Positions 25,867 to 33,830 of a stretch of DNA of 64,000 nucleotides are shown here, in pieces (position 1 is the stretch's first letter; each line of letters starts with the position of its first letter). The position numbers and the translations under genes are program-made. The notes under the pieces were generated by a model. The model worked only from the letters and a program-made list of their open reading frames with translations. It did not search any database and was not told the DNA's origin. Source of the stretch: Chloroflexus islandicus (GTDB lineage: Bacteria > Chloroflexota > Chloroflexia > Chloroflexales > Chloroflexaceae); the NCBI RefSeq assembly GCF_001650695.1, contig NZ_LWQS01000037.1:1-64000 (forward strand), in the 5' to 3' direction.

Positions 25867-27660
25867 CTACAGGGTTATCCCCAATTCGGCCAAGCGGGCC
25901 GGCGTCGGATCGCCACGCGCATCCCAGCCGTGCCGGGCGTAATACTCGGTCAACAACGCCTCGAGCGGCGGAGTATGGCCGGCGGTCGGCCCGCTGCTCA
26001 GCGGTTCGCGGAGATACCGGTCGGGCAAGGTGTCTTGGCTATTGCTGGCATAGCGGCGGGTAAAGAGCCGGTCAAGGGTGACAATCCGCTCGCCAATCCG
26101 TACCAGATCAGCGCCGGTAATGGCGCGTCCGGTCACTGCGCCGATCAGCGCAATCAACTCGCCGGGAGTAATCTGGTAGGCCATCAGGCCGAGCCGGCGG
26201 CAGAAGCCGCTGGCATCGAGCGCAGCAGCAAAGCGTTCATGCCAAATCAAGCGCAACGCTTTCCCCTCGCTCTCACGCGGCCCGCTGGCCGGCGGCGGCA
26301 ACCATGCCGGCGGTTCAGCCACCAATTCTTCAAAGGCCATCGCATAGCGATAATCGCCGCCGATCGGACTCGTGGCCATCGCCAAGCCAATCTCGGTGAG
26401 CGCGCGCGGATCGAGCGCCGGCATCGCCAAGCCTTTCACCTGCGGAGCAAATGCCGCCGACCCCCACACCGCCTCTTGCATCTCACCCACACCAAGCGAG
26501 AGAATATCACGCTTCTCTTGGCGCTGGCTGATGCGGTCGAGGGCCGCAATCACCGCCGCGCCGTCACCCCAATTGAGCGTGCGTTGGCGTACCAAGCCCT
26601 CGTCTTGGGCTTCGGTCATAAACGCGATCGCAGCAGCGGCGGCAGCCGGATCAATCCCCAGTCGCAAACAGCGATCGGCAATCGCCAGCATTGCATCGGG
26701 GTCGGTAATGCCCACCCGGGCGGCAAAGCCGGCGATCAGTTCGAGGCTAGGCAACGGATGGGTCTCGCCGCTCTTGGTGCGCAGATCGATATAGCACGGC
26801 AACGGGCACTCGGCGCAACCCCGTTCAAGCCGCCCGCCGCGCCGCGCAATCTCGCTGAAGGTGCGGGCAATCGCGACGCCATCAGCCGGCGCGCGCGCAT
26901 CGCGGCTGGTCAACGCACCAAGTTTGATCGCCGCCGGCAACAAACCGGCGCTACCGATGGCCCGGATCGCGTTCGCGGTCGGATGCTGCTCGCCGCGCTG
27001 CCGGATCGATTGCAGCACAGTCTGCATCCGGGCAGCGTCAGCGACCGGCAACAGCGCACGGTCGCGCACCACAATCGCTTTCAGCTTCTTATCGGCCATC
27101 ACCGCGCCGGTGCCAGCCGGTTCGACCAGATACAGCCCCTCGGCAACAATACTGGCATACGCGACCCCAGCTTCACCGGCTGGCCCAACCGCCAGTACAC
27201 GCACGTTACCGCCCAATTCAGCGGCCAGCGTGGCAGCAGTCGCCACCGTGTCGCGCCCAACTAAATGGCGGGCCGAACGCAAACGCACCGTATCGCCATC
27301 GATCAGCAGATAACACCAATCAGGCGCTTCACCGCGGATAACCAACACATCAATATTATTGCGGCGCAGTGCAGCGCCCCAATGCCCCGGCGCCCAGCCA
27401 TAACCAATCCCGCCGGTGAGGGGCGAGCGGGTGCCAACCGTAAAGCCGCCAGTCGCAAAACCGGCACTGCCGGCCAGCGGCCCAGCGGCAAAGATCAGCA
27501 GATTATCCGCCGACAACGGCGGGGTATCTGGTTCCAATTGATGCCAGAGCAACCAAGCGATCGCCCCGCGCCCACCTAAATAGTCACGTTCCACTTCATC
27601 GGGCAACAACTGGCGAGCGTGGCCGCGAGCCAAATCAACGGTAAGACTGCGCAACGGCAT
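25867..27660 (-). CDS. Aldehyde:ferredoxin oxidoreductase family protein
   Basis: This 597-residue member of the tungsten/molybdenum pterin AOR family oxidises aldehydes to acids with ferredoxin as acceptor. The N-terminal domain opens with the family pattern (L-x-V-D-L-A-R-G, then Y-L-G-G-R-G), followed by G-P-L-A-G-S-A-G-F-A-T-G-G. The [4Fe-4S] ligands are C-A-E-C-P-L-P-C near 315-322 with a distal cysteine in G-F-C-R-R near 500. The ATG at 27660 is preceded by AGGA; an in-frame extension to 27852 overlaps the divergent gene and is rejected. It is divergent from a cyclic-nucleotide-binding polyferredoxin, which is a natural electron partner. Exact aldehyde unknown. Confidence 0.92.
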   Translation of the reverse strand: MPLRSLTVDLARGHARQLLPDEVERDYLGGRGAIAWLLWHQLEPDTPPLSADNLLIFAAGPLAGSAGFATGGFTVGTRSPLTGGIGYGWAPGHWGAALRRNNIDVLVIRGEAPDWCYLLIDGDTVRLRSARHLVGRDTVATAATLAAELGGNVRVLAVGPAGEAGVAYASIVAEGLYLVEPAGTGAVMADKKLKAIVVRDRALLPVADAARMQTVLQSIRQRGEQHPTANAIRAIGSAGLLPAAIKLGALTSRDARAPADGVAIARTFSEIARRGGRLERGCAECPLPCYIDLRTKSGETHPLPSLELIAGFAARVGITDPDAMLAIADRCLRLGIDPAAAAAAIAFMTEAQDEGLVRQRTLNWGDGAAVIAALDRISQRQEKRDILSLGVGEMQEAVWGSAAFAPQVKGLAMPALDPRALTEIGLAMATSPIGGDYRYAMAFEELVAEPPAWLPPPASGPRESEGKALRLIWHERFAAALDASGFCRRLGLMAYQITPGELIALIGAVTGRAITGADLVRIGERIVTLDRLFTRRYASNSQDTLPDRYLREPLSSGPTAGHTPPLEALLTEYYARHGWDARGDPTPARLAELGITL

Positions 27661-27777
27661 GCGAGTATCCTGTGTGGGTGCGATTTCCGCCGTTCTATTA
27701 TACCGCTCCTCGGCAACGTGTATGGTACAATGCAAGGCAGATTGCGCCATCCCCGTCATTGTACCGCAGAGCCGGCT

Positions 27778-29211
27778 ATGTCGTCGCTGAAGCGTCCCCC
27801 CCGCAACCAACTCGATCAAGCGCGCGCTGCGCAACGCCAGCAGCGCCAGCAAGCTGCGCTCGGAGCCTTGGTCGCGCTTGACTGCTTACGCGGCGTGCCA
27901 GTGACCGAGTTGGCCATCCTCTATGAACGTGGAGTGTTTCGCGTTTTTCCTAGCGGCGCCACCGTGATCGGCCAACGCCGCGGCTATCGCTACCTCTTCT
28001 TTCTGCTGCGCGGGTCGTTGCAATTGCGCTTACGCGACAAAGATGGTCGCGAAGTGCTGATGGGGGTGCTCGGACAGGGTGATTGTTTTGGCGAAGGGCC
28101 GCTGTTCGGCAAGTTCTTCCGCCACATGAGTGCGCTCACCCAAACCTCGTGCTATGTGCTGCAAATTGAAATTGCCACGCTGCGCGATGAACTAGCGGCC
28201 TTACCCCTCTTGGCCACCGCCCTCCGCCAAGTCTATCGCCGGCGGATGGTCGAGGCCACCCTCGCCCGTATGCCAGTCCTTAGCCAGTTGCTGCCGCTCG
28301 AACGGATCGCCATCGCTGCCCGCCTGCAACCGCGCCACGTGCCGCGCGGCACGCTGGTGGTCAAGCAAGGCGAACCTGCCGACTCGCTCTACCTGATCGA
28401 GAGCGGGCAGGTGGTGATCGAGCAGAGCGGGCAGACGATCGCGAGCCTAAGCGAAGGCGATCTGTTTGGCGAAATCTCGCTGCTCACTGGCGAGCCGCAC
28501 CGGGCCAATGCCCGCACCCTCACCACCACCGATCTGCTCGAACTGCCCGGCGCCGACTTCTACCGCCTGATCCAACAGTATCCGGCGCTGGAAGCCGATC
28601 TGCGCGCGATGGCCGAACGGCGGCTAAAACACTCAGCCGCGGTGCGCAGTGATACTGCGCGTGCCCGCGACATCGGGCTAGCGGTGAATCGCGGCCTGTT
28701 GCGCGCCACCCACATCCTCGTGCGCGACCCCACCCGTTGCCCACCCGGCTGCCGGATGTGCGAAACCGGCTGCGCCAGTCGCCATGGCCATAGCCGGCTG
28801 CACTTGAATGGCACGCCGATCGACCGGTTTGATGTGCTCGAAACCTGCCGCCAGTGCAGCGTCGGCGCGGAATGTGTCGAGGCGTGCCCAGAAGACGCGA
28901 TCGAGCGAGTTGATACCGGCGCCTTGCGGATCACTGCCCGCTGCACCGGCTGCGGCGAATGCGTTACCGCTTGCCCCTACGACGCCGTGCAATCGGTGCC
29001 GCGCGCCAAACACACCACCGGCCCGCTCTGGGATCTCTTCCGCCGGCTGCGACAGCGCATCCGGCCCACGATTCCTCTCACCCCCACCGGCCCCACCCAC
29101 CGCGCCGACAAATGCGATCTCTGCTACGGCTACACCGACCTCGCCTGCGTCACCGCCTGCCCAATTGACAACCTGCGGCTGGCCCCGGTCGAAGAAATCG
29201 TGCCGGTGTAG
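27778..29211 (+). CDS. Protein with two cyclic-nucleotide-binding domains and a C-terminal polyferredoxin
   Basis: This is a 477-residue fusion. After a basic Gln-rich start it has two CNB domains: about 45-160, degenerate (F-G-E-G-P-L-F without the phosphate-cassette Arg), and about 170-285, with an intact-looking F-G-E-I-S-L-L-T-G-E-P-H-R-A cassette. Residues 320-465 carry cysteine clusters (C321-x3-C-x2-C-x3-C, C-x2-C-x5-C-x3-C-P, C-x2-C-x2-C-x3-C-P and C-x2-C-x7-C-x3-C-P) able to hold several [4Fe-4S] clusters. It lies back to back with the AOR gene, so it probably carries or gates electrons from AOR in response to a cyclic nucleotide. It has no DNA-binding helix-turn-helix. Confidence 0.88.
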   Translation: MSSLKRPPRNQLDQARAAQRQQRQQAALGALVALDCLRGVPVTELAILYERGVFRVFPSGATVIGQRRGYRYLFFLLRGSLQLRLRDKDGREVLMGVLGQGDCFGEGPLFGKFFRHMSALTQTSCYVLQIEIATLRDELAALPLLATALRQVYRRRMVEATLARMPVLSQLLPLERIAIAARLQPRHVPRGTLVVKQGEPADSLYLIESGQVVIEQSGQTIASLSEGDLFGEISLLTGEPHRANARTLTTTDLLELPGADFYRLIQQYPALEADLRAMAERRLKHSAAVRSDTARARDIGLAVNRGLLRATHILVRDPTRCPPGCRMCETGCASRHGHSRLHLNGTPIDRFDVLETCRQCSVGAECVEACPEDAIERVDTGALRITARCTGCGECVTACPYDAVQSVPRAKHTTGPLWDLFRRLRQRIRPTIPLTPTGPTHRADKCDLCYGYTDLACVTACPIDNLRLAPVEEIVPV

Positions 29212-29215
29212 CGAG

Positions 29216-29230
29216 CACGAACGTTCGCCT
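29216..29230. promoter_or_regulatory. LacI-type operator, copy 1
   Basis: CGAACGTTCG (29218-29227) with a right-hand CC extension matches the core of two stronger copies downstream. It lies just behind the polyferredoxin stop codon, about 44 bases (centre to centre) from copy 2, so looping is possible. Confidence 0.7.
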
Positions 29231-29258
29231 GTAGAACCGCACGGCCATGCGCCATTCT

Positions 29259-29274
29259 AGGCGAACGTTCGCTT
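29259..29274. promoter_or_regulatory. LacI-type operator, copy 2
   Basis: AGGCGAACGTTCGCTT is a near-perfect 16-bp palindrome ending eight bases before the -35 hexamer of the regulator's promoter. The central CG and GAACGTTC core are typical of LacI/GalR-family sites. Confidence 0.85.
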
Positions 29275-29281
29275 TACCCTC

Positions 29282-29310
29282 TTGACAAGTGCCATTGGCA
29301 GGTGTATGAT
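29282..29310 (+). promoter_or_regulatory. Consensus promoter of the LacI-family regulator
   Basis: TTGACA (29282-29287) and TATGAT (29305-29310) are separated by 17 bases. Operator copy 2 lies upstream and copy 3 overlaps the expected transcription start, so bound regulator would block RNA polymerase: autoregulation. Confidence 0.88.
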
Positions 29311-29312
29311 AA

Positions 29313-29328
29313 AGGCGAACGTTCGCCT
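29313..29328. promoter_or_regulatory. LacI-type operator, copy 3
   Basis: AGGCGAACGTTCGCCT is a perfect 16-bp palindrome two bases after the -10 element, covering the start site of the lacI-type gene. It is 54 bases, about five helical turns, from copy 2 centre to centre. Confidence 0.88.
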
Positions 29329-29347
29329 AGAAAGAATCGAACCGCCT

Positions 29348-30367
29348 ATGACAGCCACTAAAGTCACGCTCAAAGACGTAGCGGCGCGCGCCGGGGTCAG
29401 CTACCAAACCGTTTCTAAGGTGCTGAACGGTGAGATGCAGGTTGCGCCTGAAACAATGGAGCGGATTCAGGCGGCGGTGCAAGAGCTTGGCTACCGGCCT
29501 AACCGCATTGCGCGCAATATGCGGGCCGGTCGCAGCTTTATGATCGGGTATTCGTGGACGCAAACCGAACCCGGTCAAGTTAATCACATCCTCGACCAAT
29601 TCTTGAGCAGTATGGTGCGCGAAGCCGGCGCGGTTGGCTACTATGTTTTGCCGTTCCCCTTCCGCGAAGGCAACGCGCAGGTCGAGACCTACCGCGATCT
29701 GATCAAAAGCGGCAATGTCGACGGCTTTGTGTTGTCGAGCGTGAATTATCACGATCCCCGGATTCAGTTTCTCTTGAAACAGCAGTTTCCGTTTGTCGCG
29801 TTTGGCCGTTCCAACCCAGAATGGGATTTTGCGTGGGTTGATATTGATGGCGCCGCCGGCACGCGGCAAGCAGTGGCATATTTGATCGGGCGCGGCCATC
29901 GCCGGATCGCGATCTTGGCATGGCCCGAAGATTCGCGGGTCGGCAATGATCGCTTGCAGGGGTATCTCGATGCCATGCAAGCGGCCCAACTTGCACCCGA
30001 ACCCGGCTATATCTTGCGCGGTGAGGGCACGTTCGAGGTTGGCCGGGCCATGACGTTGCACCTGCTTGATCTGCCTGCCGATCGCCGTCCGACCGCGATC
30101 ATGGCCCTCAACGACACAATGGCGATTGGGGCGATGGCGGCGGCCCGCGAACGCGGCCTGACAATTGGAACCGATCTGGCCATCATCGGCTTCGATGATG
30201 CGCCGATGGCGCAGTATCTCTTCCCGCCGCTGAGCAGCGTGCGGCAGCCGATTGCCGAGGCTGGCCGCAAATGCGTCGAGCTGCTGGTGGCGCTCGTTGA
30301 GGGGCGAGAACCGGAACAACGACACGTCCTGCTCCAACCTTCCTTAATCATCCGCGCTTCGTCCTGA
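29348..30367 (+). CDS. LacI-family transcriptional regulator (sugar-responsive)
   Basis: In this 339-residue regulator, residues 5-55 are the helix-turn-helix and hinge (V-T-L-K-D-V-A-A-R-A-G-V-S-Y-Q-T-V-S-K-V-L-N-G) and 60-339 the periplasmic-binding-protein-like sugar domain. The ATG at 29348 is used because it gives the canonical start of the family; the open frame extends upstream through the promoter and operator. It is preceded by three matching operators and followed by a binding-protein-dependent sugar transporter. It probably represses this cluster until a disaccharide binds, although no operator copy is visible in front of the transporter itself (30368-30516). Confidence 0.95.
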   Translation: MTATKVTLKDVAARAGVSYQTVSKVLNGEMQVAPETMERIQAAVQELGYRPNRIARNMRAGRSFMIGYSWTQTEPGQVNHILDQFLSSMVREAGAVGYYVLPFPFREGNAQVETYRDLIKSGNVDGFVLSSVNYHDPRIQFLLKQQFPFVAFGRSNPEWDFAWVDIDGAAGTRQAVAYLIGRGHRRIAILAWPEDSRVGNDRLQGYLDAMQAAQLAPEPGYILRGEGTFEVGRAMTLHLLDLPADRRPTAIMALNDTMAIGAMAAARERGLTIGTDLAIIGFDDAPMAQYLFPPLSSVRQPIAEAGRKCVELLVALVEGREPEQRHVLLQPSLIIRASS

Positions 30368-30516
30368 CAACTCACGACAATTTGCGTTCCTGATCATCCG
30401 CCATTGATGGTCGGGTAGCCAGTTATTGTGTAAAAACAGGAGGGTAAAAAATGATCTAAAATCGCACTATTATTCACAACCATAATGTATCAGCTTGATA
30501 TTGCAAAGGAGCACGT

Positions 30517-31836
30517 ATGAATCGCATGATCAAATTCCTGCTCATTTTGACCGTGTTGGCGCTGGGATTGAGCGCCTGCGGCCAGACGGCTACACAACAA
30601 CCCACCCCGCAACCGCAGACAATCCGTGAGACGGTGACGGTCAAGGAAACAGTTGTCGTGCCCGCCGAAAAGGTGACGGTGCGCCTGTCGGGTTGGGCTT
30701 CCAGCCCGGCGGAAACCGCGTTGCTTGAGTCGCTGCTGTATAAGTTTTCGGTCGAAAATCCCGACATTTTGGTCAAGTACGAACCGATTACCGGCGATTA
30801 CAAGCAGGTGCTGCTGACCTCAATCGCGTCGGGCACCGAGCCTGATATCTTCTACGTTGATATCTTCTGGTGGCTCGAGCTAGCCGCCAACGATGCGCTG
30901 CTCCCGCTCGATGACCTCATGGCTGCCAGCGGTGTCTCGCGCAGCGATTTCATCCCGGCCCTGATTGACGCCTTCACCTACGAGGGCAAGACTTACGGCA
31001 TTCCCAAGGATTTCAACACCCTTGGCATGTTTTACAACAAGGATCTGTTCGATAAGGCCGGCCTTGCCTACCCGACTGACGACTGGACGTGGAACGATCT
31101 GCGCGAGGCAGCGGCGAAGCTGACCGATCTGAGCGATCCGAACAAGCCGATCTATGGCTTCTGCACCCCGCCCGATCCGGGCCGGTTCCCGGTCTTCGTC
31201 TTCCAAGACGGCGGTACGGTGATGAACAGCGACTTCACCGATACCACGCTCGATAGCGAAGCGGCGGTAAAGGCAGCCGAGTTCTATACCTCGTTCCGCG
31301 CCAACCAGATCGGCGCCATGCCGTCGGATTTGGGTGAGGGTTGGCAGGGCACGCTCTTTGGCAAGGGCCAGTGCGCGATGGTCTACGAAGGCGGCTGGTT
31401 GATCCCCTATCTGCGCGATCAGTTCCCCAACACCAAGTACGGCGTGGTGATGCCGCCGGCTGGGCCCGGTGGCGAAGGCAACCTGATCTTCACCGTGGCG
31501 TGGGGTATCTCGGCCAACACCAAGAACGCCGAGGCGGCGTGGAAGGTGGTCAACTTCTTGACCAGCGAAGCCAGCCAGAAGGCGGTGCTTGAGAGCGGCT
31601 TTGCCCTGCCGTCACGCCAAGCGTTGCAGAACAGTGACTACCTGAAGAATAACCCCAACTCGGCGGCGATCTTCAACGGTTCGTTCTACGGCGCACGGCC
31701 TTTCTTCTGGGGAGCGGTCGGCTCGGATGTGAACGATCAGATGGCTAAGGCGCTAGAGCGCATCTTCAAAGAGAACCAGCCCGTGCCTGAAGCAATGAAG
31801 CAGGCGGCTGAGGCGATCCGCAAGGCGATGCGCTGA
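30517..31836 (+). CDS. ABC sugar transporter, extracellular substrate-binding lipoprotein
   Basis: This is a 439-residue family 1 solute-binding protein. A lipoprotein signal peptide ends in L-S-A-C21, so it is lipid-anchored outside the cytoplasmic membrane. A Thr/Pro/Gln-rich linker (24-45) leads to two lobes of the maltose-binding type (L-S-G-W near 55, and G-K-G-Q-C-A-M-V-Y-E-G-G-W near 285). AAGGAG precedes the ATG. It is first in the transport block, followed by a hairpin and then two permease genes, an arrangement that usually gives excess binding protein. Maltose- or related alpha-glucoside binding is inferred from the phosphorylase downstream. Confidence 0.93.
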   Translation: MNRMIKFLLILTVLALGLSACGQTATQQPTPQPQTIRETVTVKETVVVPAEKVTVRLSGWASSPAETALLESLLYKFSVENPDILVKYEPITGDYKQVLLTSIASGTEPDIFYVDIFWWLELAANDALLPLDDLMAASGVSRSDFIPALIDAFTYEGKTYGIPKDFNTLGMFYNKDLFDKAGLAYPTDDWTWNDLREAAAKLTDLSDPNKPIYGFCTPPDPGRFPVFVFQDGGTVMNSDFTDTTLDSEAAVKAAEFYTSFRANQIGAMPSDLGEGWQGTLFGKGQCAMVYEGGWLIPYLRDQFPNTKYGVVMPPAGPGGEGNLIFTVAWGISANTKNAEAAWKVVNFLTSEASQKAVLESGFALPSRQALQNSDYLKNNPNSAAIFNGSFYGARPFFWGAVGSDVNDQMAKALERIFKENQPVPEAMKQAAEAIRKAMR

Positions 31837-31845
31837 TGGCAATGC

Positions 31846-31878
31846 ATGGAGTGCGGCAGTTGAACTGCCGCACTCCAT
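31846..31878. repeat. Gene-end hairpin between binding-protein and permease genes
   Basis: A perfect 15-bp stem (31846-31860 with 31864-31878; GGAGTGCGGCAGT on the left arm) starts 10 bases after the binding-protein stop. It belongs to the GTGCGGCAGT hairpin family and could protect the upstream mRNA or partly stop transcription, lowering permease expression. Confidence 0.8.
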
Positions 31879-31971
31879 ACGCAGGTGTTGAATAATCCGG
31901 CCAAGATGCCGCAATGGAGCGGACATGCACTGGGGTGACACCCGTACCCCGCCACCGACGGAGACGAGGCT

Positions 31972-32862
31972 ATGCGAACGAGAACTGACCGCCGCAAATG
32001 GGTTGATGCCCTAAACGGCTATCTCTTTATTTCGCCATGGTTGATTATTTTTCTGATCTTTAGTTTGATCTCGCTGGGATACGCGGTCTATCTCTCGTTC
32101 ACCGAGTACAACTTGCTCAGGCCGCCGCGCTGGTGGGGTCTCGAAGGGTACCGGCGCGTGCTGGAAGATGAACTCTTTATCTCAAAGGCGCTGCCGAATA
32201 CCTTTAAGTATGTGCTGATCGTGGTGCCGATCCAGACCTTTCTCAGTCTGGTGCTGGCCTTCGCGATGGATCAGAATCTGCGTTTCCAGCGCTTCTTCCG
32301 CACCATCTTTTATTTGCCGTCGGTTACGTCGTCGGTGGTGATTTCGCTCATCTTCATCTGGATCTTCGCGCCGCAAGGCATCTTCAACCAGATCACCGGC
32401 CTGACGGTCAACTGGCTCGATGATCCGCGCACCGCGTTCTACGTGATTATGGGCATGAACATCTTTACCACCAGCGGTACGCTCATGCTCATTTTCTTAG
32501 CCGGCTTACAAGATATTCCGTTAGCCGTCTATGAAGCGGCTGAGATCGATGGTGCGAACGGTCTACAGAAATTCTTCTACATCACGGTACCGATGTTGCG
32601 TCCGGTGATCTTTTTCGTGGTGACAGTCGGCGTGATCGGGTGCTTTCAAGTCTTCGACCAGATCTTCGTCATGACCAACGGCGGCCCGCTCGACAGCACG
32701 ACCACCATCACCTATCTGATCTACAAGTGGGCCTTCCGCGATACCCGCATCCAGATGGGCCAAGCCTCGGCGCTGGCGGTGATTTTGACCCTGATCATTC
32801 TAGCGGTGACGCTGTTGCAGCGGCGGGTGATTGAAGGCAGCGGCAGCGGGGCTGAGCGATAG
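31972..32862 (+). CDS. ABC sugar transporter permease, MalF-like
   Basis: This 296-residue inner-membrane protein has six predicted helices and the EAA loop (E-A-A-E-I-D-G-A-N-G-L-Q-K-F-F) near 190, which docks onto the ATPase subunit. GGAGACGAGG precedes the ATG. It is 14 bases from the second permease gene. No gene for the nucleotide-binding subunit is in the cluster. As in many CUT1 transporters, a shared MsmK/MalK-type ATPase encoded elsewhere is likely. Confidence 0.93.
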   Translation: MRTRTDRRKWVDALNGYLFISPWLIIFLIFSLISLGYAVYLSFTEYNLLRPPRWWGLEGYRRVLEDELFISKALPNTFKYVLIVVPIQTFLSLVLAFAMDQNLRFQRFFRTIFYLPSVTSSVVISLIFIWIFAPQGIFNQITGLTVNWLDDPRTAFYVIMGMNIFTTSGTLMLIFLAGLQDIPLAVYEAAEIDGANGLQKFFYITVPMLRPVIFFVVTVGVIGCFQVFDQIFVMTNGGPLDSTTTITYLIYKWAFRDTRIQMGQASALAVILTLIILAVTLLQRRVIEGSGSGAER

Positions 32863-32876
32863 AAAGGCAGGCGACG

Positions 32877-33803
32877 ATGGCAGTGACAACCAGTTCTCCT
32901 CAAGCGCAGGTCTATGCGCGCACCGTCTTCTTCGACCGCCTGCGCAAGTATCTCTTCTTCGCCATGCTGGCCTTCTGGGCCGCGCTCTCGGTGGCGCCGC
33001 TCTACTTTACGCTGGTCTTCTCGTTCAAGCCGGTGGCCGATGTCTATACGCCGCCGATCTGGGCGCCGATTCCATTCACCCTTGATAACTACATCACCAT
33101 TCTCGGTACCTTCCAGCTCTTCCCGCGCTGGGTGTGGAACAGCGTCTTTATCTCGGTGATCGTTACCGCCTTCCGCGTCCTTTTCTGCGCGATGGCCGGC
33201 TACGCCTTCGCACGGATCGAGTTCCCGCTCAAGAGCTTCTGGTTCAACCTGCTCTTGATCTCGATGATGATGCCGGGGGTGGTCACGCTCATCCCGTCGT
33301 TCCTGATCATCGGGCCGGGCCTGATCCGCGGCGGCTTGCAACTGGGTGATCTGCGCATCCCGACCGGCTTTGGCCTGATCGACAACCCGTGGGGCGTGAT
33401 TCTGCCCGGCATGGCCGACGCCTTCGGCGTCTTTATGATGACCCAGTTCTACAAGTCGTTCCCCAAAGAGCTGGAAGAGGCAGCGATGATGGACGGTTCG
33501 GGCCGCTGGGGCACCTTCTTCCGCATCGTGCTGCCGATCAGCCAGACCCAGTTGATTACGCTCGCCCTGCTCACCTTCCAAGGAGCGTGGAATAACTTTA
33601 TGTGGCCGCTGCTGGTGTTGCGCTCACCCGAACAGTTCACACTGCCGATCGGGTTGCAGTGGTTCCGCGGCGAGTACTACACGCTCTATTCGGTCATTCT
33701 GGCCGGTTCGATCTTTAACACGCTGCCCATCCTGATCATCTTCTTCGTCTTCCAGCAATACTTCGTGCGCAGCATTGCCGCCACCGGCTCGAAAGAGGGG
33801 TAA
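32877..33803 (+). CDS. ABC sugar transporter permease, MalG-like
   Basis: This 308-residue inner-membrane protein has six predicted helices and an EAA loop (E-E-A-A-M-M-D-G-S-G-R-W-G-T-F-F) near 200. Its sequence type and order after the MalF-like gene are those of CUT1-family di- and oligosaccharide importers. The N-terminus (first 20 residues) is polar and may include a later start, but AGGCAGG before the ATG supports this one. The GH65 phosphorylase gene begins 27 bases downstream, consistent with a single operon. Confidence 0.93.
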   Translation: MAVTTSSPQAQVYARTVFFDRLRKYLFFAMLAFWAALSVAPLYFTLVFSFKPVADVYTPPIWAPIPFTLDNYITILGTFQLFPRWVWNSVFISVIVTAFRVLFCAMAGYAFARIEFPLKSFWFNLLLISMMMPGVVTLIPSFLIIGPGLIRGGLQLGDLRIPTGFGLIDNPWGVILPGMADAFGVFMMTQFYKSFPKELEEAAMMDGSGRWGTFFRIVLPISQTQLITLALLTFQGAWNNFMWPLLVLRSPEQFTLPIGLQWFRGEYYTLYSVILAGSIFNTLPILIIFFVFQQYFVRSIAATGSKEG

Positions 33804-33830
33804 ACGAGCGGCTTGACACACAGGTGAACT

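Noticed and set aside
21312-26063. Long antisense frames opposite the GH13, gltX, proB and AOR genes
   Set aside because: They mirror GC-rich coding sequence on the other strand; the minus-strand proteins have clear families and motifs.
27661-27852. Upstream extension of the aldehyde:ferredoxin oxidoreductase
   Set aside because: It runs through the shared promoter region into the divergent gene; the family start matches the ATG at 27660.
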